From Tetrahymena elliotti 4EA (lineage: Eukaryota > Ciliophora > Oligohymenophorea > Hymenostomatida > Tetrahymenidae), in contig JH720383.1 of NCBI GenBank assembly GCA_000231825.2, positions 62,001-126,000 of the forward strand: a DNA stretch of 64,000 nt. The letters run 5' to 3'. Below, in pieces: positions 13,813 to 25,700 of this stretch. Each line of letters begins with the position of its first letter. Positions within the stretch are counted from its first letter, which is position 1. Made by a program: the position numbers and the translations under genes. The notes beneath the pieces were generated by a model. The model was not told the origin of the DNA, searched no databases, and worked only from the letters and a program-made list of their open reading frames with translations.

Positions 13813-14735
13813 TATAACTACAATCTCATTTTAAAACAAGCTAAATAATTAAAATAAAAGCTTTTAGATAATTAATTTTAAATATTAATTAATTGATAAA
13901 TATTTACGTGTCAATGTATCTTTAAGAATTAATTATTTCCATTCATAATTAAAATAGTATTTTAGCTCAAAATTAATATTTTATTTGTTTAAATTTAATT
14001 TATGTAATTTTAATTTTTTCAATCTTTTTTACAGAAATAATTCGTTTTGTTTTGTTAAACATAGGCAATTCTTAAATAAAATAAAACTATTACATTCTTT
14101 AGGAATTTCAGATCATTGATAAAAGTAGGATGATTCGATAGATGGATGGATGGATGTATGTATGTAAGTAAAATCTGCTCTTCCGTAGATATTTAAAAGA
14201 AAAATATTACTAAGCCTAAATTTTCAAATATTTATTTAACATATGGTGATATTCTTTTTAAATAATTTAATGAATTAAACTTTTTTAAAGATAAAAATTT
14301 TTTATTTAAAAGCTAATTAAAAAGAATTTGAGAAATGAAAATAGATTTTTTTGTTAATTTAAGAATATAGTATTTATGAACAAAAGAGCTTTGATAAATT
14401 TATTTTGATTAATGATAAAATAATAATATTATGAAATGTGTTTTAATTTGAAAAAAATGTTTGAGCTATTAAAAATGTGTAGGAAATAAATAAGATTTAT
14501 TTACAAGATATTAAAAGAATGAAAATAAGATAAAAATTATAAGAAATAAATATAAATTTTTGTTTTGTTTTATATTTTTATATAATTGTTTGATATTTCT
14601 ACTTCAATATTATCCTTTCCAATATGAAAAACAATCTAAATCCAAAAAAATTCAAATTGTCGGATAGGATAAATCTTTAATAAATATAAATCAATTAATG
14701 AAAATTGATTTAATTTAGATTTTTTTTATGTTTTT
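13813..14735. other. Non-coding gap between convergent genes
   Basis: Three-prime flanks of the p24 gene and the NEK kinase gene. It contains the tetranucleotide repeat listed separately and no supported gene. Confidence 0.6.
14137..14170. repeat. GATG/TATG tetranucleotide tract
   Basis: About eight tandem units drifting from GATA through GATG to TATG and TAAG. A simple-sequence repeat in a 3' flank. Confidence 0.85.
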
Positions 14736-17700
14736 TCATTACTGATAAAAATGTGATGAATGAAACATCTATTTTTAATTCTAATTTAACGTTGTACTAG
14801 CAATTTTATGGTTAATTGGGATTTGCTTTAATTGCTAAGAATTTAAAGGTAGTTTATTATAATTAAGTTGTTGTTGTTGCTATTGTTACAATTATTATTA
14901 CTACTATAATTAATTATTTATCTGATAGATATTTTATTATGATGGCTGGCTGTTACTAAATTATGTATTTCTATTTTAAAAACTATTTTAATTTCCTTAG
15001 TTTATTTATTAATTACTTTGGCAATTCAAATTTGCTTGTTAGCTCATTAAATATTACCATTCAGACTGAAATGAAGATTTATCACTATTAATGTTATTAT
15101 TGCTATGATTGTAATTGTTTGTTTAAAATTAATTAAAGTTGTTTTCAAATATTCTATTGCTGCTATTATTATAATATTATGGGGAACTCCCTACAGACAT
15201 TTAACCTGGCTAAGTGTACTATTGATACACGCTTTAATTTCTATAAATATGAGGATTATTATTATATTATTAATGATTTCCTTAGATCCAAGATGAGTTA
15301 CTACTACTAAGATTAGGTATCTAGTTTTATTAGTGTTAAAGAGAAACTTGCTTCTAAATTTAAAGCATGTGCTATTATTATTCATTTAAATTTGCATTTT
15401 TCAAATGAATGGAAAACCCCTAGTTAACTTAGTTATTATATTAGTGTTATTACATAAAGTTTTATTTGATGCTTTAGCAAGGAGAATTAGCAGTAGATCT
15501 TGCTCTAAAATGACTGCCTGGTGGTGTTACACTACTTGTGATTAAACACCTAAAATAATTAATGCAATCTATATTTTCAGTACCTATAATTTCAGTAATT
15601 AATTCTGTATTTTCATCTAGAAGCTTAAGAGGATTAGAGCTACTTTCAAGTAAATATTTCATTTTTGTAAATTTTTCTTTACCTAATTTTTCTTTTAAAA
15701 ATTAAGTAAAGAGTATAGTATTTGGAAGTTGAGGAGTCTTTAGTAAATTAGCATACTAATTTGCAGAAAAGTTAAAACTTTACTAATTTTGTTTTGTGGT
15801 AGGTTAACCACTACTCAGAGCTTTTTATTCTTTAGAAATACTGTGATCTGATGCTGTACTAGTATTCTAACTATACTAAATTTGATCTTGTAATTCTTGA
15901 TTTATTGCATGCTTTTAACTATTCAAAGAAGAACTAAACTTAGAAGTGTTGTTAGAAATTAACACATTCTATTGGTTTTTTTATTATGGAATAATATGTT
16001 AATTTTAATCTTATTCACTATTTTTTAGTTTATTTTATATATTTTCATTTAAATTATGTGATTATTAGGTTATTGTTTGAAGTTATTTATTATTTTTATT
16101 TATATTTTAATCAAACATAAGTTATTAAGTTTCTTTTGAATTGAAAGAAGGACTATATATTGTGTGAGATTCTATATTTGATAAATCTATTGCAGCAACT
16201 TCGTAATTTCCATTAGTATCTTATATTATCTACTAAACAATAGGCTACTTTTAATTCAATTTTGTAGTGGTAGGAGCTGAAGAGTTTTTTTAGATATTTT
16301 TAGATTACTAAGTTTAAGGTATTATAGCTGGCTATTCATCTTCTTAGCCATTAATAGTAAAAATATTCAGTTCTTATGTTTTTTTCTCATAGAATTTTTG
16401 TTAGAATTTGTTTTTCTTAACCTAAAATTAATCCTTGAAGTTATTGTACAAATTTTATTTTGAAGAAATTTCTTAATTAGCTTTAACAATTTAATCATTT
16501 TCTTCATCTAATCCTGAATTTTTCCTTTACTGTTCTTATTTATCTTGTTTTTACTTTTTTAAGAGCATCTCTTCTTTTTAAACACTTTCAGCAGCTTTTT
16601 TTAACAAATATGATAATGAATATTTTGCAAGCTACTCCTCTTCTTCTCCATTTTTTTTATTGATTTCATTATTTTTTTCATGTTTTGAGATGTTTTCATA
16701 ATCTTTAATCACTGTTTTTTCATGCTCATTGTCTTCTTCATCAAGAGAAATAGAGTCAGGAAATATCAAATATTAGGAATAAATTTCATCTTTTGACATT
16801 AACTTAAGGTTTTATATGATTTCAGGCAGATCTAAAATGTCATTTATGTTTGGCCGTCTATTTAAAATATAGATTAATTTTATAATTAATACATCCAATT
16901 TCTTAAAAAAATGCTTAAGTGAAAAAAATATTATTTAAAAAAGTAAAAGAAACTGATTCATTTTAATTACAATTAAGGATCTTTTTAAAGAAGCTTTTTG
17001 ACTAGATTTTATAAAAATGAACTATATGATTCATCAATTGTTTCTGGCTCTGTGTGTTGTATTTTGTAATCAACTTCCTTTTAGTATTAAAATATCATTT
17101 TTAAAATTCAAATATATATTTCTATTTTTATCATTGTAATTAATTACAGACCAAGTTGCACCTTAAAAAGGCCTAGTAAACTAACATATTTCAAATAAAA
17201 AGCAACCAATCATCCAGATGTCAACCTTTTAGTCATAGTTTTTTCCTTGGACTACTTCAGGAGATAAATAATAAGGAGTTCCTAGTTATGTTTTAGCATA
17301 AATTTCACTTTTATCAAGCTAGATAGAAATTCCAAAGTCTCCTAATTTTACCTATTTATATGATGAAATTATTTATATAGTATTATGGATTCTTAAATTT
17401 ATAATTAGCAGTTTATTTATCATTTTTTAAATAATTAAAATAATACAATATTCTAATTTGAAAGAAATATATTGTGTATTTTTATATCTCTGTGGATGTA
17501 CTTTCTGTCATGAAGATATTTAACAGCTAGGCAAAGCTAACAGAATAGGTTTAATACCTATTATATACATTTTAAGTATTTAAAAAAATATTAATTTGCA
17601 AATTCTTTATGTTATGTGAGTAAATAAGACAAAGTAGTATTAACAAATAGAGAAAAAATACCTGCTTTTCATCTAAATATTCCTCTTTTTACTTTAGTTT

Positions 17701-18176
17701 CAATATTAATTTATTTAAGTCGCCTGTTTTAGTTAAGAAAGATCATTTATATATGAAATAACTTCAAAATAAATAATTTAAATTGATTTTTTATTTTCAA
17801 AACCGCTGATTTACCTTTTTCAGCATGCTCCATAATTAAGCAAAAATATTTTTTATGATAAAAGTGTTCCTACATTTTAATAATATTTGGATGGTCTAGC
17901 TATTCAAGTAATTTAGCTTCATTTTCTGGGTGATAGTTTAGTTACTCTCTTTCATCAATAAATATCCTTTTCATGATGTATTTCTTTTAAATAGTAAGAA
18001 AATGTGTTTAGTTATGTGCTATGAATTATTATTATCATTTGTAAGTCTATTAAAAGATTTAAATAAATATTAATAATTAGCTTAAAATATACTTGTTTAG
18101 AGACCTTATCTTCGACAAGAAATACATCTCCCATTTCAATTTTACATACCAACTTGATTTTTTCATATTTCTCCAT
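14736..18176 (-). CDS. NEK-family Ser/Thr protein kinase with long Gln/Asn-rich tail
   Basis: The kinase domain starts MEKYEKIKLVCKIEMGDVFL. Recognisable subdomains follow: the lysine in YIMKRI, LDHPNIIKM, FCLIMEHAEKG, HRDIKIHNIFL, DFGIS, GTPYYLSPEV, DIWMIGCFLFE and RPNINDIL. HRDIKxxN and GTPYYLSPE point to the NEK (NIMA-related) family, which works at basal bodies, cilia and mitosis. The glycine-rich loop is degraded (VCKIEMGDVF instead of GxGxxG), but the other catalytic residues look intact. The tail has an acidic/coiled part and a block near 15500-15660 (KYLLESSSNPLKLLDEN) typical of ciliate NEKs, then about 250 residues of Gln/Asn repeats to TGA 14736. Introns include 17984-18092 and others in the kinase region. 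An open frame continues upstream of the chosen ATG (see findings). Confidence 0.88.
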
Positions 18177-19541
18177 TAATTCAATTTAAATGCTTTTTTT
18201 AAATATGCTTATCTTAGCACTAAAATTTTATGCCTTTTCTCTATCAACTATTACTTAAATTACTATTCTTTTTATAGTTAACTAATTAAATTTTTATATT
18301 GATTCTAAAAAATTGAAGTTTAATAGTAAATAAGTGCATAATTGGCTGATAAACGAAAATTTTCTTCAATACATTTATCAGGCATGCACACATGATAAAT
18401 TAATAAAATTCTTGAATAAGGATAATGATTTTTTATGGCCATTACAATTAAAATAATAATTTGAGTTTTAATTTGAATGAAATTTTACTTATTTCATAAA
18501 AAAATCATTGACAATATTTTGAAATTTTTCTAAAAAAGATTATAAAAATTAGTAAAAATTTTTCTAATAAATGTAACAAAAAATAATCTTTAAAATATTC
18601 AATGAAAATAACACCATTTAGAAAAATATTTAGAATTATTAATTCAAAACAAATTATTTACTCTAAGAAAATTAATTTTTTATCAGTTAACTCTCAAAAT
18701 ATAACAAAGAAAAAAATATTTATTAGAAATAGAGTCTCATTCAATATTTTTGTGATTATAAAATGTAAAATCTATTTTTTGAAAAACATTTCTTAAGTAG
18801 AATAAAAAAGATACAATCTTTAACAAAACCAATCCAAAATAGTTTAATTTTATTTATATTAGGCATTTTCAAATTAAAAATAAACTTTTATGAAATATTT
18901 CTCATTAATAGATAAAACATAGCAATAATCTTAAAAACGATAAACAATTATCTATCTATTCAAATATTATAATTTAGTTAAACTAATTTATTTCATTAAA
19001 AATAAAACTACTATTATCTTGTTATATCTACTTGACCTTCCAATTAATTAATTAATTTTTAGAATTGATTTTCTAAACCTAAGGTAATTAAGAAAATAAA
19101 ATATATTTAAACATTAAAAAAATTACAACCAAGATAAAATTAATCCGATTTGTTTAATTTAGGAAGCTAGAGATCTTTAAGATTGTATACTTGAGATTGA
19201 AAATTAAACAAAGTTTTAGGTAATTAATAACTTGTTATGAATGTGTTTAATAATGTTTAGAAAGTTAATAGCTAAGAGATAGTTTTTAATATTTAAAAAT
19301 AGAATTAAATTTTGAGAAATTAGGTTTTATCAACATTTGGGAAAAAGAATAAAATATTATTTTCTAAATATAAAAAAATATAAATGGATTTGGATATTTG
19401 ATAAATAGTATTAAATAGAATAAGATTTGGATTCATTTTTTATTTTTTTAGAGATTCTTTATTTCATTTATATTGCTTTGTTTACCTATCTATGATTTAT
19501 TGAAGCTTGTTTATTTTTATTATAAAATTAATCTAGTTTAA
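18177..19541. other. NEK 5' flank and 3' flank of the four-span gene
   Basis: Mostly A+T-rich non-coding sequence. Bases 18177-18442 (minus) hold an open frame beginning MAIKNHYPYSRILL that runs into the kinase start in another frame. It may be an extra first exon, an upstream ORF or chance. The plus-strand frame at 18602-18796 is low-complexity and not supported. Confidence 0.45.
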
Positions 19542-20303
19542 TCATAGTAAAACTACTTCTCCTATTTAGATTTCATTTTACTATTTTTATGGGTTATGTA
19601 TCATAGCAGGTTTGAAGGAGAATATAGCATTTTATGGAACTTCATCTAGATTTTATCCTTATACTAAATTTTTTCCTTAATCTTATTAAGGTAATACAAA
19701 AATAGCGTTTACTTACATTTATTATACTTCATTATTTACCTGAGAGTTTCTGAAATCAGGAATTTATTCAACTCTTGTGGAGGGGCTACTTAGGAATCTA
19801 TATCCACAAACGGACAAAACACTATGTATAGATATAAAAGCAATTGTTAATATTTTTCCTGTAGTCAAAACTGAATTATTTGCACTTTAAAATTAGCATT
19901 AACCTTGATCTATGGATTAAGTACAATCTTATAATTATAGTTTATCTGCCTCATCTCTTTACTATAAAGTTGTGATAATCAGTAAAACCAATTATATAAG
20001 GACAGTAATTGAAGTAATTGTTAAGGTTTTTTATGTTATTTTACTCAAATTAGACTATAAAATTCCACTTTCAGCTTGATTGATTTTTTTTAACAAGAAT
20101 GATATCCTAATGTACAAGAGCAGTGTAATACAATCTACAATAAATAAAAAAAATAGAGCTCTAACTTTATCTTTAAAAAAATGCTCAAAAAAGCAACTCC
20201 CTGAACAAATATTGTTTAGATCTATAAAGTAATTGACTATAATCATCAAGCTACAGCAAATTAATATAATATTTATTCCAGTCATGAAACTTAATACCCT
20301 CAT
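19542..20303 (-). CDS. Four-span (tetraspan-like) membrane protein, unknown function
   Basis: A single open frame of 253 codons under the ciliate code, from ATG 20303 (context ACAATG) to TGA 19542-19544. Four hydrophobic segments are visible: about residues 9-27 (INIILICCSLMIIVNYF), 48-66 (ALFFLFIVDCITLLLYI), 91-110 and 148-168. The first loop has two cysteines (CSGSC) and the second loop has two more (DCTQ, GQC). After the fourth segment comes a soluble tail rich in Gln, Asn and Pro. Topology and Cys-containing loops resemble tetraspanins, but the CCG motif of true tetraspanins is absent, so I leave it unassigned. A short intron in the tail (around 19680-19750) cannot be excluded. Confidence 0.7.
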
Positions 20304-20803
20304 TGTATAATCACAATTAAATTCAAGTCAAGTGTAATTCTTTTAATTTAATTTAATAATAATCCTTTTATGGTTTTAAATTGATATTTTATGTAATATG
20401 TGCTTATTAATTTATAGCTGCTTTTAATTGCTTTTTCTTTTTAGTAAATTATTCTAGGATTAGATTGGCTGAAAATCATTAGCAACGAGTAAGGGTAGAT
20501 TCTCGAATCCTTTCAAAAAAGTAATTGAATTTAAAAACATAAATAAGTAAATTTCATTTAAGCATATATATTATTTTAATACTTTCATTTTCAATATTTT
20601 AATAAAAATATTTAAAACAAATATAATAAATATAAGTTAATCTTTTTTGTATCTTCATATATTTATTATAAATTAAGTAATATGAATAATATAAAAATAT
20701 ATAAATGCAAAATATCATTTTTAATTCTTAAGAAAATTGTAATTCAAATTATAAGTCAAAAATAATGAAGGTATTGCTCAATAAAATAAGTTTTTTCATC
20801 TTT
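20304..20803. other. Non-coding spacer with a small GC-elevated inverted repeat
   Basis: Promoter of the four-span gene and 3' flank of the cyclin gene. Around 20484-20517 a GATTC-TC-GAATC inverted repeat with AAGG/CCTT flanks stands out as GC-richer than the surroundings. Confidence 0.5.
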
Positions 20804-21973
20804 TCATGAATTGATTTAGCTGTAATATTGCAGCATTATTTCTGAAAATTCTTTATAAAACAAAAAAATGAGATATGGATTTATGAGATAAAGTTGATTT
20901 TACCAAGAAGTCTTTCTTTGCTTATAATCATAAATTCTTTCCACCAATTAAAATCATAAAATTTTTCTTCAATATGAATTTCTAAATTATTTATTTTCTA
21001 GTATTTGATAAGGTCAAGCGCTAAATAAATAGAACATTTAGCCATCTCAATTTCTGAGAAAGAGGAAAGATCTACATATTAAGTATCATTAGAAAGATTG
21101 AGAATATATTGAGATACACTTTTATCAACTAAAATTTTATTGTTAAAATATTTTAATTCTGAATAATAGTAATACTTTTGTTCAATAAGTAAATTATACA
21201 TTAAAAGATATGGATGTAATTCAAAACTATTTCTGTAAATGACATTTTTTTTGTCAGAAGATTATAGTTTATTAAACGAAGAAGGTGCTGCTCACATTAC
21301 AAGATCTCATTTTTTATCTAAGAATACTTTTTTAAATTTTTAGCGCTTTAAAAATAATTATTAATCTAATTCAATTACTATTTCCAAAGTAAAAGTAGGA
21401 GCAAAAGACTCTTCAATAGAGCTTCTTTCCATTTCTTTTAAGAAATTTAATTTGAGATATTAAGTATCCATCGATTACCTACTTTACTATTCTTCATAAG
21501 ACCTATCTTCAATATCTTAAGTTTATTACATTTAAGTTAAAGCTTCTAATCTTATTTTTTCCTCTTCTGCTGCTTTTAATTAATTTGCATGTCTATACAA
21601 TTTTGTTACTACAAAGCACATGTTTATTATATCTAATTCATTTTTTTTAAAGTTTTTATGCTAAGTTTATCAGTTTTAAATTTTACCTCTTATTTTTTTG
21701 TTTTCTTCTCTAGTTTTTGAAACCAAAAAAATGCAAGCACCAATAACTATCTTTATTTTAGTTGTCATATTTATAAATAAAACTGAATAATGATTTTTTG
21801 TAATCATTAAAGAGAAAATCAAGATGGTAAGTATTTACTTCTGATTTAAATCTATTGCTTTCTGAATTAGTAAGCAACTGATAATATTCGATAATCAGTG
21901 ATATTGCATTTTAGGAAAGGCGCAAAGAGACACCAATTTCCTCAATAAGAAATAAAAATTCTTCTTATCTCAT
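20804..21973 (-). CDS. Cyclin-fold protein, distantly cyclin K/L/T-like
   Basis: Starts MRQEEFLFLIEEIGVSLRLS and ends EIMLQYYSQINS at TGA 20804-20806. The first cyclin box is visible as a helix ending YYQLLTNS, then ACIFLVSKTREENKKIRDII, matching the A-x-FLA-K-E...R...DI pattern of transcriptional cyclins. A second fold is suggested by FELHPYLLMYNLL and by EIEMAKCSIYLALDLIKYW. The partner would be a cyclin-dependent kinase. Introns interrupt the frame near 21757-21835, 21640-21690, 21300-21400 and 20850-20910; those in the middle (21250-21400) are ambiguous, so residues between the two folds are uncertain. The frame is open upstream to an ATG at 22168, but that stretch is A+T-rich and looks like 5' UTR. 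I infer cyclin from pattern, not from a search. Confidence 0.68.
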
Positions 21974-22770
21974 TTTAATTACAATGTATATAATGTTAGA
22001 ATCATTCTTTGATTGATTTTTGAAAGACACCAAAAACTTATAAATATTAATTTCAGTGGATATATTAAAAAATAGCTTAAATTTAGTATTAAAAACATAA
22101 ATATAAAAAATATTATTTTTTTGGTCATTAAAATGAAAAAAATAATTATTTAATTTATACCATAACAATCATCCATTTTATTTTGCTTTTTAATATTTAA
22201 AATTAAATCATAAAAATATGCAATTTCATTTTTTAATTAAATAGAATTCGTGTTTTAAATTTGAATAAACTCCTATCTGTTTGTATATCTATCTAGAATT
22301 ATTTACAATATTGAAAATGCTTCAGTTAAAAATCGATTTGGTATATTAAAAAAAATGTTTAAATTATCTAATTATTTATTAAAAAGTCTACTTTAAAAAA
22401 TTTTGTTTGTAAAGAAGATGAAAATCTAAAATGTAAATAGCTAATAAAATATTCACTCATTTAGTTACTGAGTCATTAGTTTGAATATTGTTGGCATATT
22501 TAAATTTGAATGATTACCTATGATAACAACATTAATCAGATATTATATATTTACTTTTTAATCTTTTAATTCAGCAGTGATACCTACCTGTTAATTAAAA
22601 AATTTTATTAAATAATTAATTGAAGGTAGATTTCAAAAGTTTTTTTAAACAAACAATAATTAATACAAATAATAGTTAATAGCAACTTGGCATCATTCAT
22701 TATAATAATAAGATTATAGATTAGTGTTTTTTATCATAAGGGAGTTCATTTTTAGATTGCTCATTTTATT
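21974..22770. other. Divergent intergenic region, cyclin (-) and channel (+)
   Basis: A+T-rich, likely carrying both promoters. There is no supported gene. An A+T-rich frame running in phase into the cyclin start (to 22168) is treated as untranslated. Confidence 0.55.
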
Positions 22771-25700
22771 ATGTAAAAAGAAGTTAACGAAGACAGTAAG
22801 AAGCCTTAATAAGAATATGTGCCAAGCACCAATCAGAAAGCTAATTCTAAATAGATTAATAGATTATTGAATGAAAGTAGTGCTAGCAACACATACAGAA
22901 ATTCAAAACTAAATGCCAACAATAAATATAATAGTCCAACTTAGAATTCATCATCCCACAAACCAAAATCTTAAAATGTAATTATGTAAAATGCATAAAA
23001 TTTGAGTTAATAATAAAAAAATGAGTCAGAAGGAGGAGCAAATAATAATATAGATGAATAAAATATAATTAAAGTAAATAACAAGGTGAGAACAATATTC
23101 AGAGGAGGTATTATAGGTATGATGTAAGGCAAAGCTAAGAAAAAGAAAACTTAATTTAGCAGAGATAACTTGAATTCAAAACAAAAAGAAGTAGAATTTT
23201 TAAAATTTAAACAAAAATTCTCATTTAAAAATTGAGAAAAAACTTATTTCAACAATATAAACCTTTTAATATAACCTAGGAATAAAACAAACTATAAAGC
23301 TTATTTTTTTCACTAGAGTAATTATCAAGAGCAGAAAGAATATAAAAAGCAACTCGGCATTTCTAAGATGCAATAAATTTTAAGCCTGTCAGGCATGATA
23401 TAGAATGTAAATAAACTTTTAATTTCTACTTTAAAAATTTGTAACATATGTTAATTCATTTCAATTTAATAGTACATGAAAACCGTTTAATTCCTTTTAT
23501 CTACTTTTGGTAAACATCTTCAGTATGGTAACTTCTTATGTAACTTGTTGCTTTCATATATCCTATGTGCTCTTTTATAGAACCTCCAAATAGACATGTC
23601 ACTGATTACATTGATAATTCTATGCTTTTAATTACAGAAACTATAATTTAGGGTTTTATATGGATTGATGTTATTTTAGAAATAATTCATAGATACTTTG
23701 ATAAAGATAGAGATCTTTACTAGCACTATTTGTAGAACTATAAATTTTCAACTAAGATTTTAATTGCTGTTATTCTACTCTTAGATTTAATAATTTTTCA
23801 TTCCTATTTTCCTATCTTGACTTATAGGTTTTCAAGATATGTCAGGCCATGTAAATAAAATATTTTATAATTAAAAAAGCTGAAATTATATTTTATTTTT
23901 ATTCTCAAAAGTTTTAATATTTTATTATTCACATGAGTTGAGGAGAATTTTTATAAGTATCTTAAAATCTCTTAAACAAATTCTTCAGTTGGTTATCTTT
24001 ATTACATTCTTAACACTTTTTATAGCTATCATTGGATGGAGGTTCATTGGAGATTTGGATAATTAAGTAGAATTTGACAGATAATCAGTAAAAAAATTCT
24101 TATTTTCTAATATTTACCAAACTCAATAATTTCTAATAGAGTAACTTTAGTAATCTCTTCACTGCAGCCAGTAACTTATATTCATTGATCAGTTTTGATA
24201 GCTATCCAACTATTATGATACCTTCATACAGTATTTATTAATTTAGTATTAAAATATCCTTAACTCTCTTTTTAAAAAATAAGCTTACTCTCCTTTCTTT
24301 TCTATTTACTTCGTTTCTTATGGCACTCTATTATGTTTATTATTTATTCCTATTCCTGTCTCGATTGTTTACAATTCTTTCAGAGTATGTTCTTTTTTTC
24401 AAAAAAATTTTTTGTATTTCATGCTATTATTAACTAAATAAAAGATGCATAGAAGCAAGCTTGTTATATTAGATAGATTTAAATAAAGAGAAGCTCTTCT
24501 TTAATGCTTTATATCTTTAGATTTTAACAAGTAAAATATTCAAAAAGATTAATTTTTTGTTTTTGAACTCTTTTGATAAAATATTTTTTGTTTTACACAC
24601 AAATTTCCCCAGCTATACATTTCGAATTAAATATCATAAATAGACAATATTATTTTATTCTACATTTAAATAAAATTTATAATTTTTTTAATTTAAAATT
24701 TCATAAAAGACATTTATGAAAGTAGTCTAAATGTTTTTCATCTTTTTTTATGAAATAAATTTTTTAATATAGATTTAAATCAAATAAAAAATTTTATTTT
24801 AAGTTAAAAGTATTTAGAATACAAAATTTTTTACGAGTTTATGGGTTTGTTGTACTTGAAGAAGAAAAGGTACTTAAAAAAGATAAAGTAACTTCACAAT
24901 AACTTAGATTAAAACTAAACTTAGTCTCTATCTTTAAATGAGTTTTTTGAAATTATTGATTATTTAGAAAAAAATCCTCGCTTTCAAATTCCTAGATTTA
25001 AAGATTAGAAATCTTGGGAGACTTTTAGGAAAAAAATGAATGAAACCTTTCATGTAAAAAAAATAGTTAGAAGTACAATCTTTGAAGTTGTTATGATATC
25101 AATTTTAATTATTAATTGTGTGATTTTATTCATCAGTATGACTATAAATGACCAAGGAATATAAGATACCATGGATATGATAGATGATTATTTTTTTTAT
25201 GCTTATTTGATTGAATTTATATTAAAAATTATTGGAAACGGAATTGAAAAATATTTTGAAGATTCTTGGAATTGCTTTGACTTTTTTATGGTTGTAATGT
25301 CATTCTTTAATATTGTTCTCTCTACAACTCTTTCCTTTTTACAAAATGCAAAATCTGCTAAGGCTACCAAGCTTCTGCGCTTAACAAAAATTAATAGAGT
25401 TTTTAGAATTTTTAAAGCACTTCGTTCTATTAAATTTTTAAGTATCTTATTAGCTGGTTTTGAACTTTTCTATCAAGTAAAAGAGTTATTGATAAAAATT
25501 TTTATGTGTCTTCCAATAGGTAAAATTTTATTTGATTTAGAATTTTTGACTATATTTGAAATACTTTTATTATTCTGTTTACACTTAAAAAAAATTAAAT
25601 TATTCAAATTAATAACATAAATGCTCTTAACTTTTATGAAAAATATAATTTTTTATTTATTAAAAGTTATAAGATTAATTCCTGTAATTTTGGTAGTTTA

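Noticed and set aside
15105..15385. Short standard-code frames on both strands
   Set aside because: They are shadows of the Gln/Asn-rich tail of the NEK kinase read in other frames.
18602..18796. Plus-strand frame MKITPFRKIFRI
   Set aside because: Composition is I/K/N/F-rich as expected from A+T-rich spacer, with no splice or motif support, and it ends without domain features.
21974..22168. N-terminal extension of the cyclin to ATG 22168
   Set aside because: In frame, but very A+T-rich and unlike the cyclin N-terminus; more likely 5' UTR.
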